A DNA stretch of 64,000 nt from Streptomyces brasiliensis. GTDB taxonomy: Bacteria; Actinomycetota; Actinomycetes; Streptomycetales; Streptomycetaceae. Location: the NCBI RefSeq assembly GCF_014647875.1, contig NZ_BMQA01000007.1, positions 248,001 through 312,000 on the forward strand, written 5' to 3'. Both the position numbers and the translations under genes were made by a program. Under the pieces are notes generated by a model. The model searched no databases. It was given only the letters and a program-made list of their open reading frames with translations, and was not told where the DNA came from. Within the stretch, counting starts at the first letter, position 1. Each line of letters begins with the position of its first letter. This document shows positions 1 to 8,557 of this stretch, piece after piece.

Positions 1-292
1 CCTTCTGGATCGTGACCTTGGCGTCCAGGTTGAGGTTCGACTGCGTGAGCACGACCTTCGCGGTCATGATCTTCGTGGTGGAACCGGTGGAACGCCGGGT
101 GTCCGCCGCCTTTGTGTACAGCGTCTTGGCGTTCGCGTCGTTCATGACGTAACCGCCCTTGGCCACGATCGACGGCGTGGTGACGGCCTGAGCGGGCGCC
201 GCGGTAAGGGCTCCGGTGGCGATCATGGCGCCGGCGGTGACGGAGACCGCGGCGGCTCTGCGAAGACGGATGCCCTTGATGCCGGTTTTCAA
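1..292 (-). CDS. D-alanyl-D-alanine carboxypeptidase, N-terminal part (runs off window)
   Basis: This is the first ~97 codons of a serine DD-carboxypeptidase (S11 / low-molecular-weight PBP family), which trims D-alanine from peptidoglycan stem peptides outside the membrane. A basic start (KTGIKGIRLRR), a hydrophobic stretch and an APAQA cleavage region form a Sec signal peptide of about 36 residues. The catalytic SxxK motif is visible as STTK at about residues 71-74, followed by IMTAK. A TTG start at 292 is chosen because it gives the complete signal peptide; the next ATG lies inside it. A CATAAT -10-like box (306-311, minus strand) leaves a very short leader. The 3' end lies outside the window, so the SxN and KTG motifs cannot be checked. 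Confidence 0.85.
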   Translation of the reverse strand, partial: MKTGIKGIRLRRAAAVSVTAGAMIATGALTAAPAQAVTTPSIVAKGGYVMNDANAKTLYTKAADTRRSTGSTTKIMTAKVVLTQSNLNLDAKVTIQK

Positions 293-460
293 GTCAGATA
301 CCCCGATTATGTTGAATGCCCCTGGTGTGCGGCCGAGTTGAGGTGGCAAGCGAGTGGGGCCGCATGGGTGTGACATGCGAGCGGGATTGATGGTTGTGCG
401 CGGGCGGGGACTTTTTCGAATCCGTCGCGTGCGGGGCTCGCGTCCGCCCTGCGTGAGGCC

Positions 461-481
461 GACGTCCGCATCCTGGACGTC
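461..481. promoter_or_regulatory. Inverted repeat upstream of the GntR gene
   Basis: GACGTCC and GGACGTC form perfect 7-bp arms around a 7-nt spacer, about 40 bp before the GntR start. It may be an operator for the regulator. The remaining 293-460 stretch between the carboxypeptidase and this site holds no further recognisable element. Confidence 0.35.
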
Positions 482-510
482 GGTGACGCTTGCGTACGTG
501 TTGTATCTAT

Positions 511-522
511 CATGTGGACATG
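511..522. promoter_or_regulatory. CATGTggACATG inverted repeat at the GntR start codon
   Basis: Perfect 5-bp arms around a GG centre overlap the proposed ATG at 520. GntR/FadR-type regulators usually bind short palindromes and often repress their own gene, so this is a candidate autoregulatory operator. The position is observed; the function is inferred. Confidence 0.35.
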
Positions 523-1170
523 CATACGGCCGTGAGGCAGCCCCCTGCCGCCGACCGCGTCTACGCGCACGTCAAGCAGGGCGTCCTGGACCGCCGCTAC
601 GAAGGCGGCACCCTGCTCACGGAGGGTGAACTGGCCGAGGCCGTCGGGGTCTCCCGGACACCCGTGCGCGAGGCGCTGCTGCGGCTCGAGGTGGAGGGGC
701 TGATCAAGCTCTACCCCAAGAAGGGCGCCCTGGTGCTGCCCGTCTCAGCGCAGGAGATCGCCGACGTCGTGGAGACTCGGCTCCTGGTGGAGCAGCACGC
801 CGCGCGCAAGGCCATACCCGCACCGCCGAGGCTGCTCGAGCGCCTGGCGGAACTGCTCGCCGAGCAGAAGGCACAGGCCGCCACCGGTGACTTCGCCGCC
901 GCCGCGGTCACCGACCGCTGTTTCCACGCCGAGATCGTGCGCAGTGGCGGCAACGAGATCCTCTCCCGCCTCTACGACCAACTGCGTGACCGTCAGCTGC
1001 GGATGGGCGTCGCCGTCATGTACTCCCACCCCGACCGAATCGCCAAGACGCTCTCCGAGCACGAGGAGATCCTCGACGCGCTGCGCTCCGGGGACGCGGA
1101 GGCGGCCGTCGGGATCGTGCACCGGCACGTGAGCTGGTTCTCGAACCTGGCGCGGGGTGAGGTCCGATGA
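520..1170 (+). CDS. GntR family transcriptional regulator (FCD/FadR subfamily)
   Basis: This 216-residue DNA-binding regulator has a winged helix at residues ~12-75, with the GVSRTPVREALLRLE recognition segment typical of GntR. It is followed by an all-helical FCD ligand-binding domain (~80-205). FCD metal-ligand positions look intact: Asp132, His136, His181 and one of His201/His203, so it probably binds a carboxylate ligand through a metal ion. The ATG at 520 is preferred over an upstream TTG at 490 because the family starts just before the wing. The stop codon overlaps the start of the MFS gene (ATGA at 1167-1170), so the two are translationally coupled and the regulator probably controls the transporter. 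The ligand is unknown. Confidence 0.9.
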   Translation: MHTAVRQPPAADRVYAHVKQGVLDRRYEGGTLLTEGELAEAVGVSRTPVREALLRLEVEGLIKLYPKKGALVLPVSAQEIADVVETRLLVEQHAARKAIPAPPRLLERLAELLAEQKAQAATGDFAAAAVTDRCFHAEIVRSGGNEILSRLYDQLRDRQLRMGVAVMYSHPDRIAKTLSEHEEILDALRSGDAEAAVGIVHRHVSWFSNLARGEVR

Positions 1171-2462
1171 CGGGCGCCGCTCTCCCGGATGATCCACCCG
1201 GCGGCCGTCGCGCCGTATGGGTGTGGTGCGTCGGCGTCTCGGTCTACTTCGTCGCCGTCATCTTCCGTACGTCCCTGGGCGTCGCCGGCCTCGACGCCGC
1301 CGTCCGCTTCCATGTGGGCGCCTCGGCCCTGTCGACCTTCTCGATCCTCCAGCTCCTGGTCTACGCGGGCATGCAGATACCCGTGGGTCTGCTGGTCGAC
1401 CGGCTCGGCACCAAGAAGGTGCTGGGTCTGGGGGCCTTGCTGTTCACGGCGGGCCAACTGGGCTTCGCGTTCTCGCCGTCGTACGGCACCGCGCTCGCCT
1501 CGCGCGCGCTGCTGGGCTGCGGCGACGCCATGACGTTCATCAGCGTGCTGCGCCTCGGCACCCGCTGGTTCCCGGCCCGGCGCGGACCCCTGGTCGCCCA
1601 GCTCGCCGGTCTCGTCGGCATGGCGGGCAACCTCATCTCCACCCTGGTGCTGGCCCGGCTGCTGCACGGCCTCGGCTGGGGCCCGGCGTTCGCGGGCAGC
1701 GCGCTGGCCGGAGTGGTCGTCCTGATCCTGCTCGTGCTGTTCCTGAAGGACCAACCCGAGGGCCACGAACCGGATCCCGTTCCGCACCAGGGCGCGGCCT
1801 ACGTCCGCAAGCAGATCGCCGCCTCCTGGCGGGAGCCGGGCACCCGGCTGGGCATGTGGGTGCACTTCACCACCCAGTTCCCGGCGATGGTGTTCCTGCT
1901 GCTGTGGGGACTGCCCTTCCTCGTCGAGGCCCAGGGCCTCGGCCGCGCCACGGCCGGCGAACTGCTCACCCTGGTCGTCCTGTCCAACATGGTGGTCGGT
2001 CTGGTCTACGGCCAGATCGTCGCGCGGCATCACACGGCGCGGCTTCCCCTGGCCCTCGGCACGGTCGCGGCGACGGCCGGCGTGTGGGCGGCGACCCTCA
2101 CCTATCCGGCGGACCACGCCCCGATGTGGCTGCTGCTGGTGCTGTGCACGGTGCTGGGCGCCTGCGGACCGGCCTCGATGCTCGGCTTCGACTTCGCCCG
2201 CCCCGCCAACCCGCCCGAGCGTCAGGGCACGGCGTCCGGGATCACCAACATGGGTGGTTTCATCGCGTCGATGACGACCCTGTTCGCGATCGGAGTCCTG
2301 CTGGACGCCACCGGCGACAACTACACGGTCGCGTTCTCGGCCGTGTTCGTCCTCCAGGCGCTCGGGGTGAGCCAGATCCTGCGGCTGCGCAGGCGGGCGG
2401 CGCGGCGCGAGCGGGAACGGCTGGTCGCCAGCCGCGTGGAGACGGTGCACGTGCCGGCGTGA
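1167..2462 (+). CDS. Major facilitator superfamily transporter
   Basis: This 431-residue protein has about twelve hydrophobic segments and an MFS signature between TM2 and TM3 (GLLVDRLGTKK, the DRxGRR-type motif A). A central cytoplasmic loop around residues 190-220 (KDQPEGHEPDP) divides two six-helix halves. It most likely exports or imports a small organic molecule across the cytoplasmic membrane. Its start codon overlaps the stop of the preceding GntR gene by four bases, so the substrate or a related compound is probably the GntR effector. Nothing in the sequence identifies the substrate. The C-terminus is a basic tail (RLRRRAARRERER), as usual on the cytoplasmic side. Confidence 0.88.
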   Translation: MTGAALPDDPPGGRRAVWVWCVGVSVYFVAVIFRTSLGVAGLDAAVRFHVGASALSTFSILQLLVYAGMQIPVGLLVDRLGTKKVLGLGALLFTAGQLGFAFSPSYGTALASRALLGCGDAMTFISVLRLGTRWFPARRGPLVAQLAGLVGMAGNLISTLVLARLLHGLGWGPAFAGSALAGVVVLILLVLFLKDQPEGHEPDPVPHQGAAYVRKQIAASWREPGTRLGMWVHFTTQFPAMVFLLLWGLPFLVEAQGLGRATAGELLTLVVLSNMVVGLVYGQIVARHHTARLPLALGTVAATAGVWAATLTYPADHAPMWLLLVLCTVLGACGPASMLGFDFARPANPPERQGTASGITNMGGFIASMTTLFAIGVLLDATGDNYTVAFSAVFVLQALGVSQILRLRRRAARRERERLVASRVETVHVPA

Positions 2463-2472
2463 GCCGCTCGGG

Positions 2473-3271
2473 TCAGCCGCTCACGGGTACGAGCGTCAGA
2501 TAGGCGATGCCCAGGACACCGCGGTAGGTGAGCCACTGGGAGCGATGGGTGTCGAGCCGTTCGCGGGTCTCGGCGGCCAGCGGATGGTCCGGGTGCCCGG
2601 CGAGCCACACCTCGGTGTCCGCCTGGTACGCCGACTCGAACTCCTCCCACTCCGCTGGGCTCGCGGTCTCCGTCCACTCCGGCCGGAAACCGGCGTCGAC
2701 GGCGAGGTCGAGCAGCCGGGCGAGGCCGTAGTGGTCGTCGGCGGAGGCGCCGGGCCACATGCCGGACAGCTCGGCCGGGGCCGGGGTCCGCTCCCAGAAG
2801 CCCTCACCGAGCACCACCCGCCCGCCGTCGGCGACCAGCCGCCGCAGTTCCCGCAGGGCCTCGGTGGTGTGCCGGGGAGGCTCGGCCGTGCTCAGCGCAT
2901 GGCTCGCGCCCAGACACAGCACCAGGTCGGCGGGCCCGCGCCGGGTCCCCACGGCCGACTCCTCGACGAACTCCACCCGGTCCGCGAGCCCCCGCGCCCG
3001 CGCGTTGCGCCGCCCCCGCTCCAGATCCTCGCCGCGCAGATCGACGCCCGTACCGCACGGCCGGGTGCGGGCGGCTAACGGTGGCGGGCCGCGCTCCGGT
3101 GACCCGCCGCACCATCGCGTCCGCCCGCACGTCGGAGAGAGGACCGTGGAAGGTGAGCCGGGTGAGGCGGGGCGGAAGCCCTCCGGGGGCACCGGGCGCG
3201 TCGGTGGGGTCGGTCGACTCGGCAGTGCGTGACTCGGCGGTGGCGGAGTCGGTGAACTCGGTGTCGGTCAT
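2473..3271 (-). pseudogene. Class I SAM-dependent methyltransferase, broken in motif I
   Basis: The N-terminus (MTDTEFTDSATAES, start ATG at 3271) runs in one frame through DVRADAMVRRVTGARPATV, near 3085. The rest, from TGVDLRGEDLERGRRNARARG to the end at 2473, is in another frame. Between them the glycine-rich SAM-binding strand (expected to be a VLDxGCGxG-type sequence of about 20 residues) is missing and only about 25 nt of unrelated sequence remains. Downstream motifs are well preserved: acidic motif II (GVDL), the LVLCLGASHAL segment and a C-terminal YRGVLGIAYLTL strand. The product of either frame alone could not bind SAM, so I call it a pseudogene or a sequencing/assembly deletion. It is convergent with the MFS gene, with a 10-bp gap. 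Confidence 0.75.
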
Positions 3272-3357
3272 GGGGGGGCACGCTAGTTTCCGGCGGCGGA
3301 GCGCCGACAGCGAATATCGGTACGCCGACGACCCGCGCTCACTCCACCTTCCGGCCG

Positions 3358-4182
3358 TTACTGCGTGACCGTGAAGTTCCGCAGGATCGCCGCCGTCAGA
3401 TCCGGGTCGCCCTCCGCCTTCACGCGGTCCGCGACCGACTCCGGGGTGACCCGGCCGCATGCCAGACGGACGTACGTCTCCCAGTCGAGGGTGAGGGTCG
3501 CGGCGGGGCCCAGGGCGGGGGCGGTCTCCAGCGTGCCGCGGCCCTGGATGTCGACGCGGATGGTGCGCAGGAACTCCACCGGCCCGTGCACGTCGAAGAC
3601 GACCGCGGAACTGCGCGGAGCGCTCGCGTCGCCCGCGACGACCTGGGGAAGCTCACCGAGCAGATAGTCACGGGCGATGTACGCACCCGGGGAGTCCAGG
3701 TTGCCCGGGCGGCCCAGGGCAGCGCGCAGGTCCTGCTCGTGCACCCACACGTCGAAGGCGCGGTACCGCATCGCCTCTTCGAGCGTGTTCTCGGCGCCGA
3801 GGGGGCCGCGCACCTTGGTGCCCGGGTCACGCGACTCGTTCCGCAGCTGGCGGTTGCGGCGGATGATCGTGTACTCCAGCTCGGACGTCATCTCCGGCGC
3901 CGTGTGGTGGCGGCGCACGTCGACCTGCATCTCCATGTACCGCTGGTGCTCGTTGGTGACGTGAAACAGGTCACGCGGCAGCGTGTGGATGGGGCGCGGG
4001 TCGCCGAGCATCTCGCAGTCCATGCCGATGACGTGCGAGACGACGTCGCGGACCGACCAGCCCGGGCAGGGCGTCCGCCGGTTCCACTCGCCCTCGACAA
4101 GGGGCTGCACCAGCTCGGATATCGCTTCGATGGAGTGGGTCCACGCGTCGGCGTAGGGCTGGAGGGTGGGATGCAGACTCAC
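3358..4182 (-). CDS. Maleylpyruvate isomerase family / mycothiol-dependent-type enzyme
   Basis: This 274-residue protein of the DinB-like MDMPI superfamily has an N-terminal helical bundle with the signature WNRRTPCPGWSVRDVVSHVIG (~35-55) and a C-terminal sterol-carrier-like domain (LTLDWETYVRLACGR, ~230-245). Members use a metal-bound mycothiol, the actinobacterial thiol, for isomerisation or detoxification, but many actinobacterial copies have no known substrate. The GTG at 4182 is chosen because a GAGGGG ribosome-binding site lies about 10 nt upstream. It is divergent from the nitrilase-superfamily gene across a 227-bp region that contains a hairpin repeat. The exact reaction cannot be told from the sequence. 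Confidence 0.85.
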   Translation of the reverse strand: MSLHPTLQPYADAWTHSIEAISELVQPLVEGEWNRRTPCPGWSVRDVVSHVIGMDCEMLGDPRPIHTLPRDLFHVTNEHQRYMEMQVDVRRHHTAPEMTSELEYTIIRRNRQLRNESRDPGTKVRGPLGAENTLEEAMRYRAFDVWVHEQDLRAALGRPGNLDSPGAYIARDYLLGELPQVVAGDASAPRSSAVVFDVHGPVEFLRTIRVDIQGRGTLETAPALGPAATLTLDWETYVRLACGRVTPESVADRVKAEGDPDLTAAILRNFTVTQ

Positions 4183-4273
4183 GGAACGGGACCCCTCGGC
4201 GGTCGTTACACGGGCGGTTGGTGGCGGCGGTGCCAGTGGGAGGTGGCTGTCGGCGGGTGCCTCGGAACTGTTG

Positions 4274-4322
4274 GGAACTCCCCCTGGCTCTCGGCTTCGC
4301 TCGAACAGGGGGGACCCCCAAG
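4274..4322. repeat. Palindromic intergenic element (CCCCCTG...CAGGGGG)
   Basis: CCCCCTG (4280-4286) and CAGGGGG (4306-4312) form a strong stem around a GGCTCTCGGCTTCGCTCGAA core, flanked by outer GGGAACT and ACCCCCA. Similar hairpins are, as I recall, scattered in intergenic regions of many Streptomyces genomes, so it is probably a repetitive extragenic palindrome. It sits in the 227-bp divergent gap between the MDMPI gene and the nitrilase-type gene and could also act on either transcript. Confidence 0.5.
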
Positions 4323-4409
4323 CTACGCTGCTGTGAGGCACCCCGGCAGTGCTTTCGTGTGACGATCGTAGGCCCGTGTGGACGGCTCGAATGCCAGGAC
4401 GGTGGTAGT

Positions 4410-5234
4410 GTGCACGCCTCGCTGATCCAAATCGCCGTAGAAGATGGCGAATCGGTCGAATCGCGAAGGCGGCGCGTGGCCGCCCTCGTACGAGAACAAG
4501 CCGGAGCCGATCTCGTGGTCCTGCCCGAGCTGTGGACCACCGGTGCTTTTGCCTACGAGGAGTTCGGGAACGAGGCCGAGCCGCTCGAGGGCCCGACGTA
4601 CGAAGTGATGGCGAAGGCGGCGAGCGACGCGGGCGTGTGGCTGCACGCGGGCTCGATCCCGGAACGCGCTCCATCTGAAAGCGGCTCCGCGCCGGGGTCT
4701 GGCCCTCTCTACAACACGTCTCTCGTCTTCACCCCCTCCGGCGACCTGGCCGCCGCCTATCGCAAGATCCACCGCTTCGGTTTCGACAAGGGCGAGGCCG
4801 TCCTGATGAGCGCCGGGCACGACCTGGTGACGGTCCGGCTGCCGGAGACCACTCTGGGCGTGGCCACCTGCTACGACCTCCGCTTCCCCGAACTCTTCCG
4901 CGGTCTCGTCGACGCCGGTGCCGAGACCCTGGTGATCCCGGCGGGCTGGCCGGAACGCCGGCGAGCGCACTGGACGCTGCTGGCCCGGGCGCGGGCGGTC
5001 GAGAACCAGGCGTTCGTGCTCGCGTGTGGAACGGCCGGGACGCACGCCCGGGTTCCCCAGGCGGGTCACTCGATCGTGGTCGATCCCTGGGGCGAGGTGC
5101 TGGCCGAGGCGGGCCCCGGAGAGGAGGTCCTCACGGTGGACTTCGACCCGGCGAAGGTGGCGACGACGCGCGAGGCGTTCCCGGCGCTGAAGGATCGCGT
5201 ACTGGGACTGGAACCACCGCGCCGGGCCCTTTAG
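4410..5234 (+). CDS. Carbon-nitrogen hydrolase (nitrilase superfamily amidase)
   Basis: This 274-residue enzyme has the complete Glu-Lys-Cys catalytic triad of the superfamily: Glu40 in VVLPELW, Lys119 in YRKIHRF and Cys154 in ATCYDLRFPE. It hydrolyses a non-peptide C-N bond (amide, carbamoyl or omega-amide), typically as a cytoplasmic homo-oligomer. The sequence resembles the omega-amidase/Nit branch, but the substrate is not certain. The GTG at 4410 is used because an AGGACGG site lies about 8 nt upstream and the family begins at this beta-strand. Longer in-frame extensions upstream are low-complexity and cross the intergenic hairpin, so I reject them. It ends 39 bp before the convergent phosphatase gene. 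Confidence 0.9.
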   Translation: MHASLIQIAVEDGESVESRRRRVAALVREQAGADLVVLPELWTTGAFAYEEFGNEAEPLEGPTYEVMAKAASDAGVWLHAGSIPERAPSESGSAPGSGPLYNTSLVFTPSGDLAAAYRKIHRFGFDKGEAVLMSAGHDLVTVRLPETTLGVATCYDLRFPELFRGLVDAGAETLVIPAGWPERRRAHWTLLARARAVENQAFVLACGTAGTHARVPQAGHSIVVDPWGEVLAEAGPGEEVLTVDFDPAKVATTREAFPALKDRVLGLEPPRRAL

Positions 5235-5273
5235 ACGTCGGGATCGCTGGACCTCGCCCAGCTGCGCCTGCGC

Positions 5274-7991
5274 CTACCCGGACACAGCCGGCTCCCCGAA
5301 CCCCGACGACCCCCCGGACCCCGCCGTCATCTCGTCCCCGAGCGGCTGTTCCGTCCAGATGACCTTGCCCTCCGGGGTGTACCGAGTGCCCCACCGCTCC
5401 GCGAACTGGGCCACGAGGAACAACCCGCGCCCGCCCTCGTCGGTCGTCGCCGCGCGGCGCAGGTGCGGGGCCGTGCTGCTGCCGTCGGACACCTCGCAGA
5501 TCAGGCTGCGGTCGCGGATCAGCCGTACGTGGATGGGACAGCCGGCGTGCCGGATGGCGTTCGTGACCAGCTCGCTCAGGATCAGCTCGGTCGTGAACGC
5601 CACGTCCTCCAGGCCCCACTCCTCCAGGGTCCGGGTCGCAGCCGCCCGCACCCGGCCCACGGCCTCCGGGTCGGCCGGCACCTCCCAGGCCGCCGTCCGG
5701 TCGGCCGGGAGCAGCCGCGTCCGGGCCACGACCAGGACGATGTCGTCGCGCGGCCGGTCGGGCACCAGTTCCCTGAGCACGGACCGGCAGATCTCCTCCG
5801 GTGTCCGGGCGGCGCCGGCCAGCGTCCCGCGCAGCCGTTCGAGGCACTCGTCGATGTCGCGGTCCTGGTCCTCGACCAGCCCGTCCGTGTACAGCACCAG
5901 CGAACTGCCCTCGTCCAGCCGCAGCGAGGTCGCCTCGAAGGGCAGCTGACCGCCCAGTCCCAGCGGCGGCCCGCCGGGCACGTCGAGAATCTCCGCACCG
6001 CCGTCGGGGCGGATGACGGCCGGTGCCAGATGCCCGGCCCGGGACAGGGTGCACACCCCGGTGCCGGGGTCGTACACGGCGTACAGGCAGGTGGCCCCGG
6101 TGACCGGCGGCCCCTCGCCGTCGCCGGACTCGTCCTGGTCGATGCGGGAGACGAGTTCGTCCAGGTGCCACAGCAACTCGTCGGGCGGCACGTCCAGGGT
6201 CGAGAAGTTGTGGACGGCGGTGCGCAGCCGGCCCATCGTCGCCGCGGCGTGCAGTCCGTGCCCGACGACGTCCCCCACGATGAGCGCGACCCGCGCGCCG
6301 GGCAACGGGATCACGTCGAACCAGTCGCCGCCGACCCCGCCCTGCGAGGCCAGCGCGGGCAGATAGGCGTACGCCACGTCGAGGGCGTTCTGGTCGGGCA
6401 GGGCCCGGGGCAGCAGGCTGCGCTGCAGCGTGACGGCCATGCCGTGCTCACGCGTGTAGCGGCGGGCGTTGTCGATGCTGACGGCGGCCCGGGCCACGAG
6501 TTCCTCGGCGAGGGAGACGTCGTCCGGCTCGAAGGGCGGGCGCCGACCGGAGCGCCAGAAGGTGGCCACGCCCATGTTGACGCCGCGGGCGCGCAGCGGC
6601 GCCGCGAGCATCGAGTGGATCCCGGACTCCACGATCCGCCGCGCCCGCTCGGGGTCCTGCTCCTGCCAGCCGGCGAAGGCGGTCAGATCGGCGTCCAGTA
6701 CGGCCTCGCCGGTGCCGAAGCCGGCCGCCTGCGGGGTGTCCGGCGCGAAGCGGATCAGCTGGCCCGGCCCGTGGAGCGGGGTCCCCTGCCGTACTCCCTG
6801 GAAGCCGACGCGGCGCATGTCCTCGCCGTTGGGCGGCGGCTCGCCGCCCCGCAGCACGGGGTCCGCGAGGTCGACGGTGACGAAGTCGGCGAACCGGGGC
6901 ACCGCGAAGTTCGCCAGCTCCTGGGCGGTGTGGGCCACGTCGAGGCCGGTGCCGACCTCCAGGCCGGCGTCGAAGAGCAGCTTCAGCCGCTCCTGGGCCA
7001 TGTCCGCCCGGCCGGTGAGGGCCTGCAGTTCGGTGGTGTCCCGCAGCGTCGCGACGCTGCCGGGCGGACCGCCGTCCCGGTCGGTCGACCGCTGGCTGAC
7101 GGCAAGCAGTCGGCCCTGCGCCGGATGCACCTCGTCGGTGGCGTTACGACCGGAGGCGAACAGCCGGGCCAGGTCGCGGCCGATGTCCAGATCGAGCGGC
7201 GAGCCGCCCTCCGCGTCCGGGCCCAGCCCGAGCAGCCTGCGCGCCTCGTCGTTGGCCAGCGCGATCCTGCCGTTCCCGTCCATGATCAGCACGCCCTCCC
7301 GTACGGCGTGCAGCACGGCGTCGTGATGCTCGTACATCCGCGTCATCTCGGCGGGCTCCAGGCCGTGCGTCTGGCGCTTCAGCCGCCTGCTGACCAGGGC
7401 CGTACCGGCGGTGGCGATGGCCAGCGCGACGACCGCCGAACCGAGCAGCATCGGCAGTTGCTGTTCGACGACCCCGCTCACCTTCTTGAGCGTGACCCCG
7501 GCGGCGACCAGGCCGACGACCTTGCCCTGCGCGTCCTTGACGGGGACCACGGCGCGCACGGAGGGGCCCAGCGTGCCGGCGTAGGTCTCCTGGACGACCC
7601 CGCCCGCCACGGCCGGTGAGATGCGGCCGATGTAGTGCTTGCCGATCTGGGTGGGGTCGGGGTGGGCGTAGCGGACGCCGTCGGTGCTCATCACGACGAT
7701 GAAGTCCACGCCGGACGCCTTGCACGCCGCCTCGGCGCGCGGCTGGAGCACCGCGCTCGGGTCGGGACTCTGCAGCGCCTCCGCCACGCCGGGAGCGTGG
7801 GCGAAGGTCTCGGCCACGGCCAGGGAACGGTTGCGGGCCTCGCGCTCGCTGTCGTGCCGGACCTGAAGGAACACGGTGACCACTGCGGCGACCACCAGGA
7901 GCACGACGATCGCCGCCTGAAGGACGAAAACCTGCCGGGCGACGGTGCGCACGCTCAGTGCCGAGCGCAGGCGGCCGAGGAATCCCGCCAT
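5274..7991 (-). CDS. Membrane sensor PP2C (SpoIIE-type) phosphatase with PAS, GAF and anti-sigma kinase domains
   Basis: In this 905-residue multidomain signalling protein, TM1 (~20-42) and TM2 (~180-200) flank an extracytoplasmic cache-like sensor domain similar to those of DcuS/CitA kinases. These are followed by PAS (~222-325), GAF (~335-510), a SpoIIE-type PP2C phosphatase (~525-760) and a C-terminal HATPase_c domain of RsbW type (~770-885). PP2C metal ligands are present in GGDWFD (554-559), GDVVGHG (573-579) and RDDI (748-751). The HATPase N-box is ELVTNAIRH and the G2 box is GGRGL. Such proteins control partner-switching by dephosphorylating STAS anti-anti-sigma factors and phosphorylating others. 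No STAS partner or sigma factor is adjacent, so the targets are elsewhere. Confidence 0.93.
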   Translation of the reverse strand: MAGFLGRLRSALSVRTVARQVFVLQAAIVVLLVVAAVVTVFLQVRHDSEREARNRSLAVAETFAHAPGVAEALQSPDPSAVLQPRAEAACKASGVDFIVVMSTDGVRYAHPDPTQIGKHYIGRISPAVAGGVVQETYAGTLGPSVRAVVPVKDAQGKVVGLVAAGVTLKKVSGVVEQQLPMLLGSAVVALAIATAGTALVSRRLKRQTHGLEPAEMTRMYEHHDAVLHAVREGVLIMDGNGRIALANDEARRLLGLGPDAEGGSPLDLDIGRDLARLFASGRNATDEVHPAQGRLLAVSQRSTDRDGGPPGSVATLRDTTELQALTGRADMAQERLKLLFDAGLEVGTGLDVAHTAQELANFAVPRFADFVTVDLADPVLRGGEPPPNGEDMRRVGFQGVRQGTPLHGPGQLIRFAPDTPQAAGFGTGEAVLDADLTAFAGWQEQDPERARRIVESGIHSMLAAPLRARGVNMGVATFWRSGRRPPFEPDDVSLAEELVARAAVSIDNARRYTREHGMAVTLQRSLLPRALPDQNALDVAYAYLPALASQGGVGGDWFDVIPLPGARVALIVGDVVGHGLHAAATMGRLRTAVHNFSTLDVPPDELLWHLDELVSRIDQDESGDGEGPPVTGATCLYAVYDPGTGVCTLSRAGHLAPAVIRPDGGAEILDVPGGPPLGLGGQLPFEATSLRLDEGSSLVLYTDGLVEDQDRDIDECLERLRGTLAGAARTPEEICRSVLRELVPDRPRDDIVLVVARTRLLPADRTAAWEVPADPEAVGRVRAAATRTLEEWGLEDVAFTTELILSELVTNAIRHAGCPIHVRLIRDRSLICEVSDGSSTAPHLRRAATTDEGGRGLFLVAQFAERWGTRYTPEGKVIWTEQPLGDEMTAGSGGSSGFGEPAVSG

Positions 7992-8062
7992 GTTTCCTTT
8001 ATCTCACAAGCAGTACTGGTCCTCCTCCCAGCTCAGCCTCGCCCGTGCGCCCTCGGCCGGCC

Positions 8063-8557
8063 TCAGTCCCCGTCCCGCTCCTTCTCGGCGAGGTGGATCA
8101 CGCACACCGCCACCGCGATCAGCAGCGCCGGGTCCGCGTCGTCCCGTACGACGTCGACGCCGTACGTCTCCCGGACGTGCAGCCATCGCCGGGAGATCAC
8201 CGCGAGCAGCTCACCGTCGTACTCGACGGCGAACTCGCGGTCCAGGATCTTGCCGCTGACGTCGAGCTCGGTGCCGTCCACCAGGGACACGCGGTAGTGG
8301 TTGCGCAGCAGGGACAGCCGCTTGCGCCGGATGGTCGCCAAGGGCTCGCCGCCGCGCTCCATCACCATCGTGTCCCGCAGGGCGAACATCTTCCGGTGGA
8401 TGTCGACGAGCACACGCCCGTGCGTGTCCTTCAGCTCGAAGGTGTCCCGCAGACGCATCGCCTTGCCGTCGACGAGGAACACCTTGTCGCCGTGCTCGTC
8501 CTCGATCCAGTAGTCCTCGCCGAAGCCGAGGAGCCGGTCGCGTACCAGGAATCTCAT
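8063..8557 (-). CDS. LURP-one-related / scramblase-like domain protein
   Basis: This 164-residue protein matches the tubby-like LURP-one-related fold: MRFLVRDRLLGFGEDYWIED, then KVFLVDGKAMRLRDTFELKD, then KMFALRDTMVMERGGEPLATI, a series of paired beta-strands. Bacterial members have no firmly assigned activity; membrane or phospholipid association is proposed by analogy with scramblases. Its ATG (8557) overlaps the TGA of the DJ-1/AraC regulator gene (ATGA), so it is the second gene of a translationally coupled pair. No signal peptide or membrane helix is visible. Confidence 0.85.
   Translation of the reverse strand: MRFLVRDRLLGFGEDYWIEDEHGDKVFLVDGKAMRLRDTFELKDTHGRVLVDIHRKMFALRDTMVMERGGEPLATIRRKRLSLLRNHYRVSLVDGTELDVSGKILDREFAVEYDGELLAVISRRWLHVRETYGVDVVRDDADPALLIAVAVCVIHLAEKERDGD

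Noticed and set aside
31..292. Starting the carboxypeptidase at the internal ATG in GAMIATG
   Set aside because: That would remove the basic n-region and half of the signal peptide.
993..2450. A 485-codon open frame opposite the MFS gene
   Set aside because: It is composed of charged low-complexity residues with no start context; the sense strand has a complete MFS transporter.
3957..3967. GACGTGAAACA, a possible second parS
   Set aside because: Only the right half matches GTTTCACGTGAAAC and it lies inside the MDMPI coding region.
5463..7619. A 718-codon open frame opposite the large phosphatase gene
   Set aside because: It is a high-GC antisense shadow: His/Gly/Arg/Val-rich with no domain, and fully inside a gene with conserved domains.
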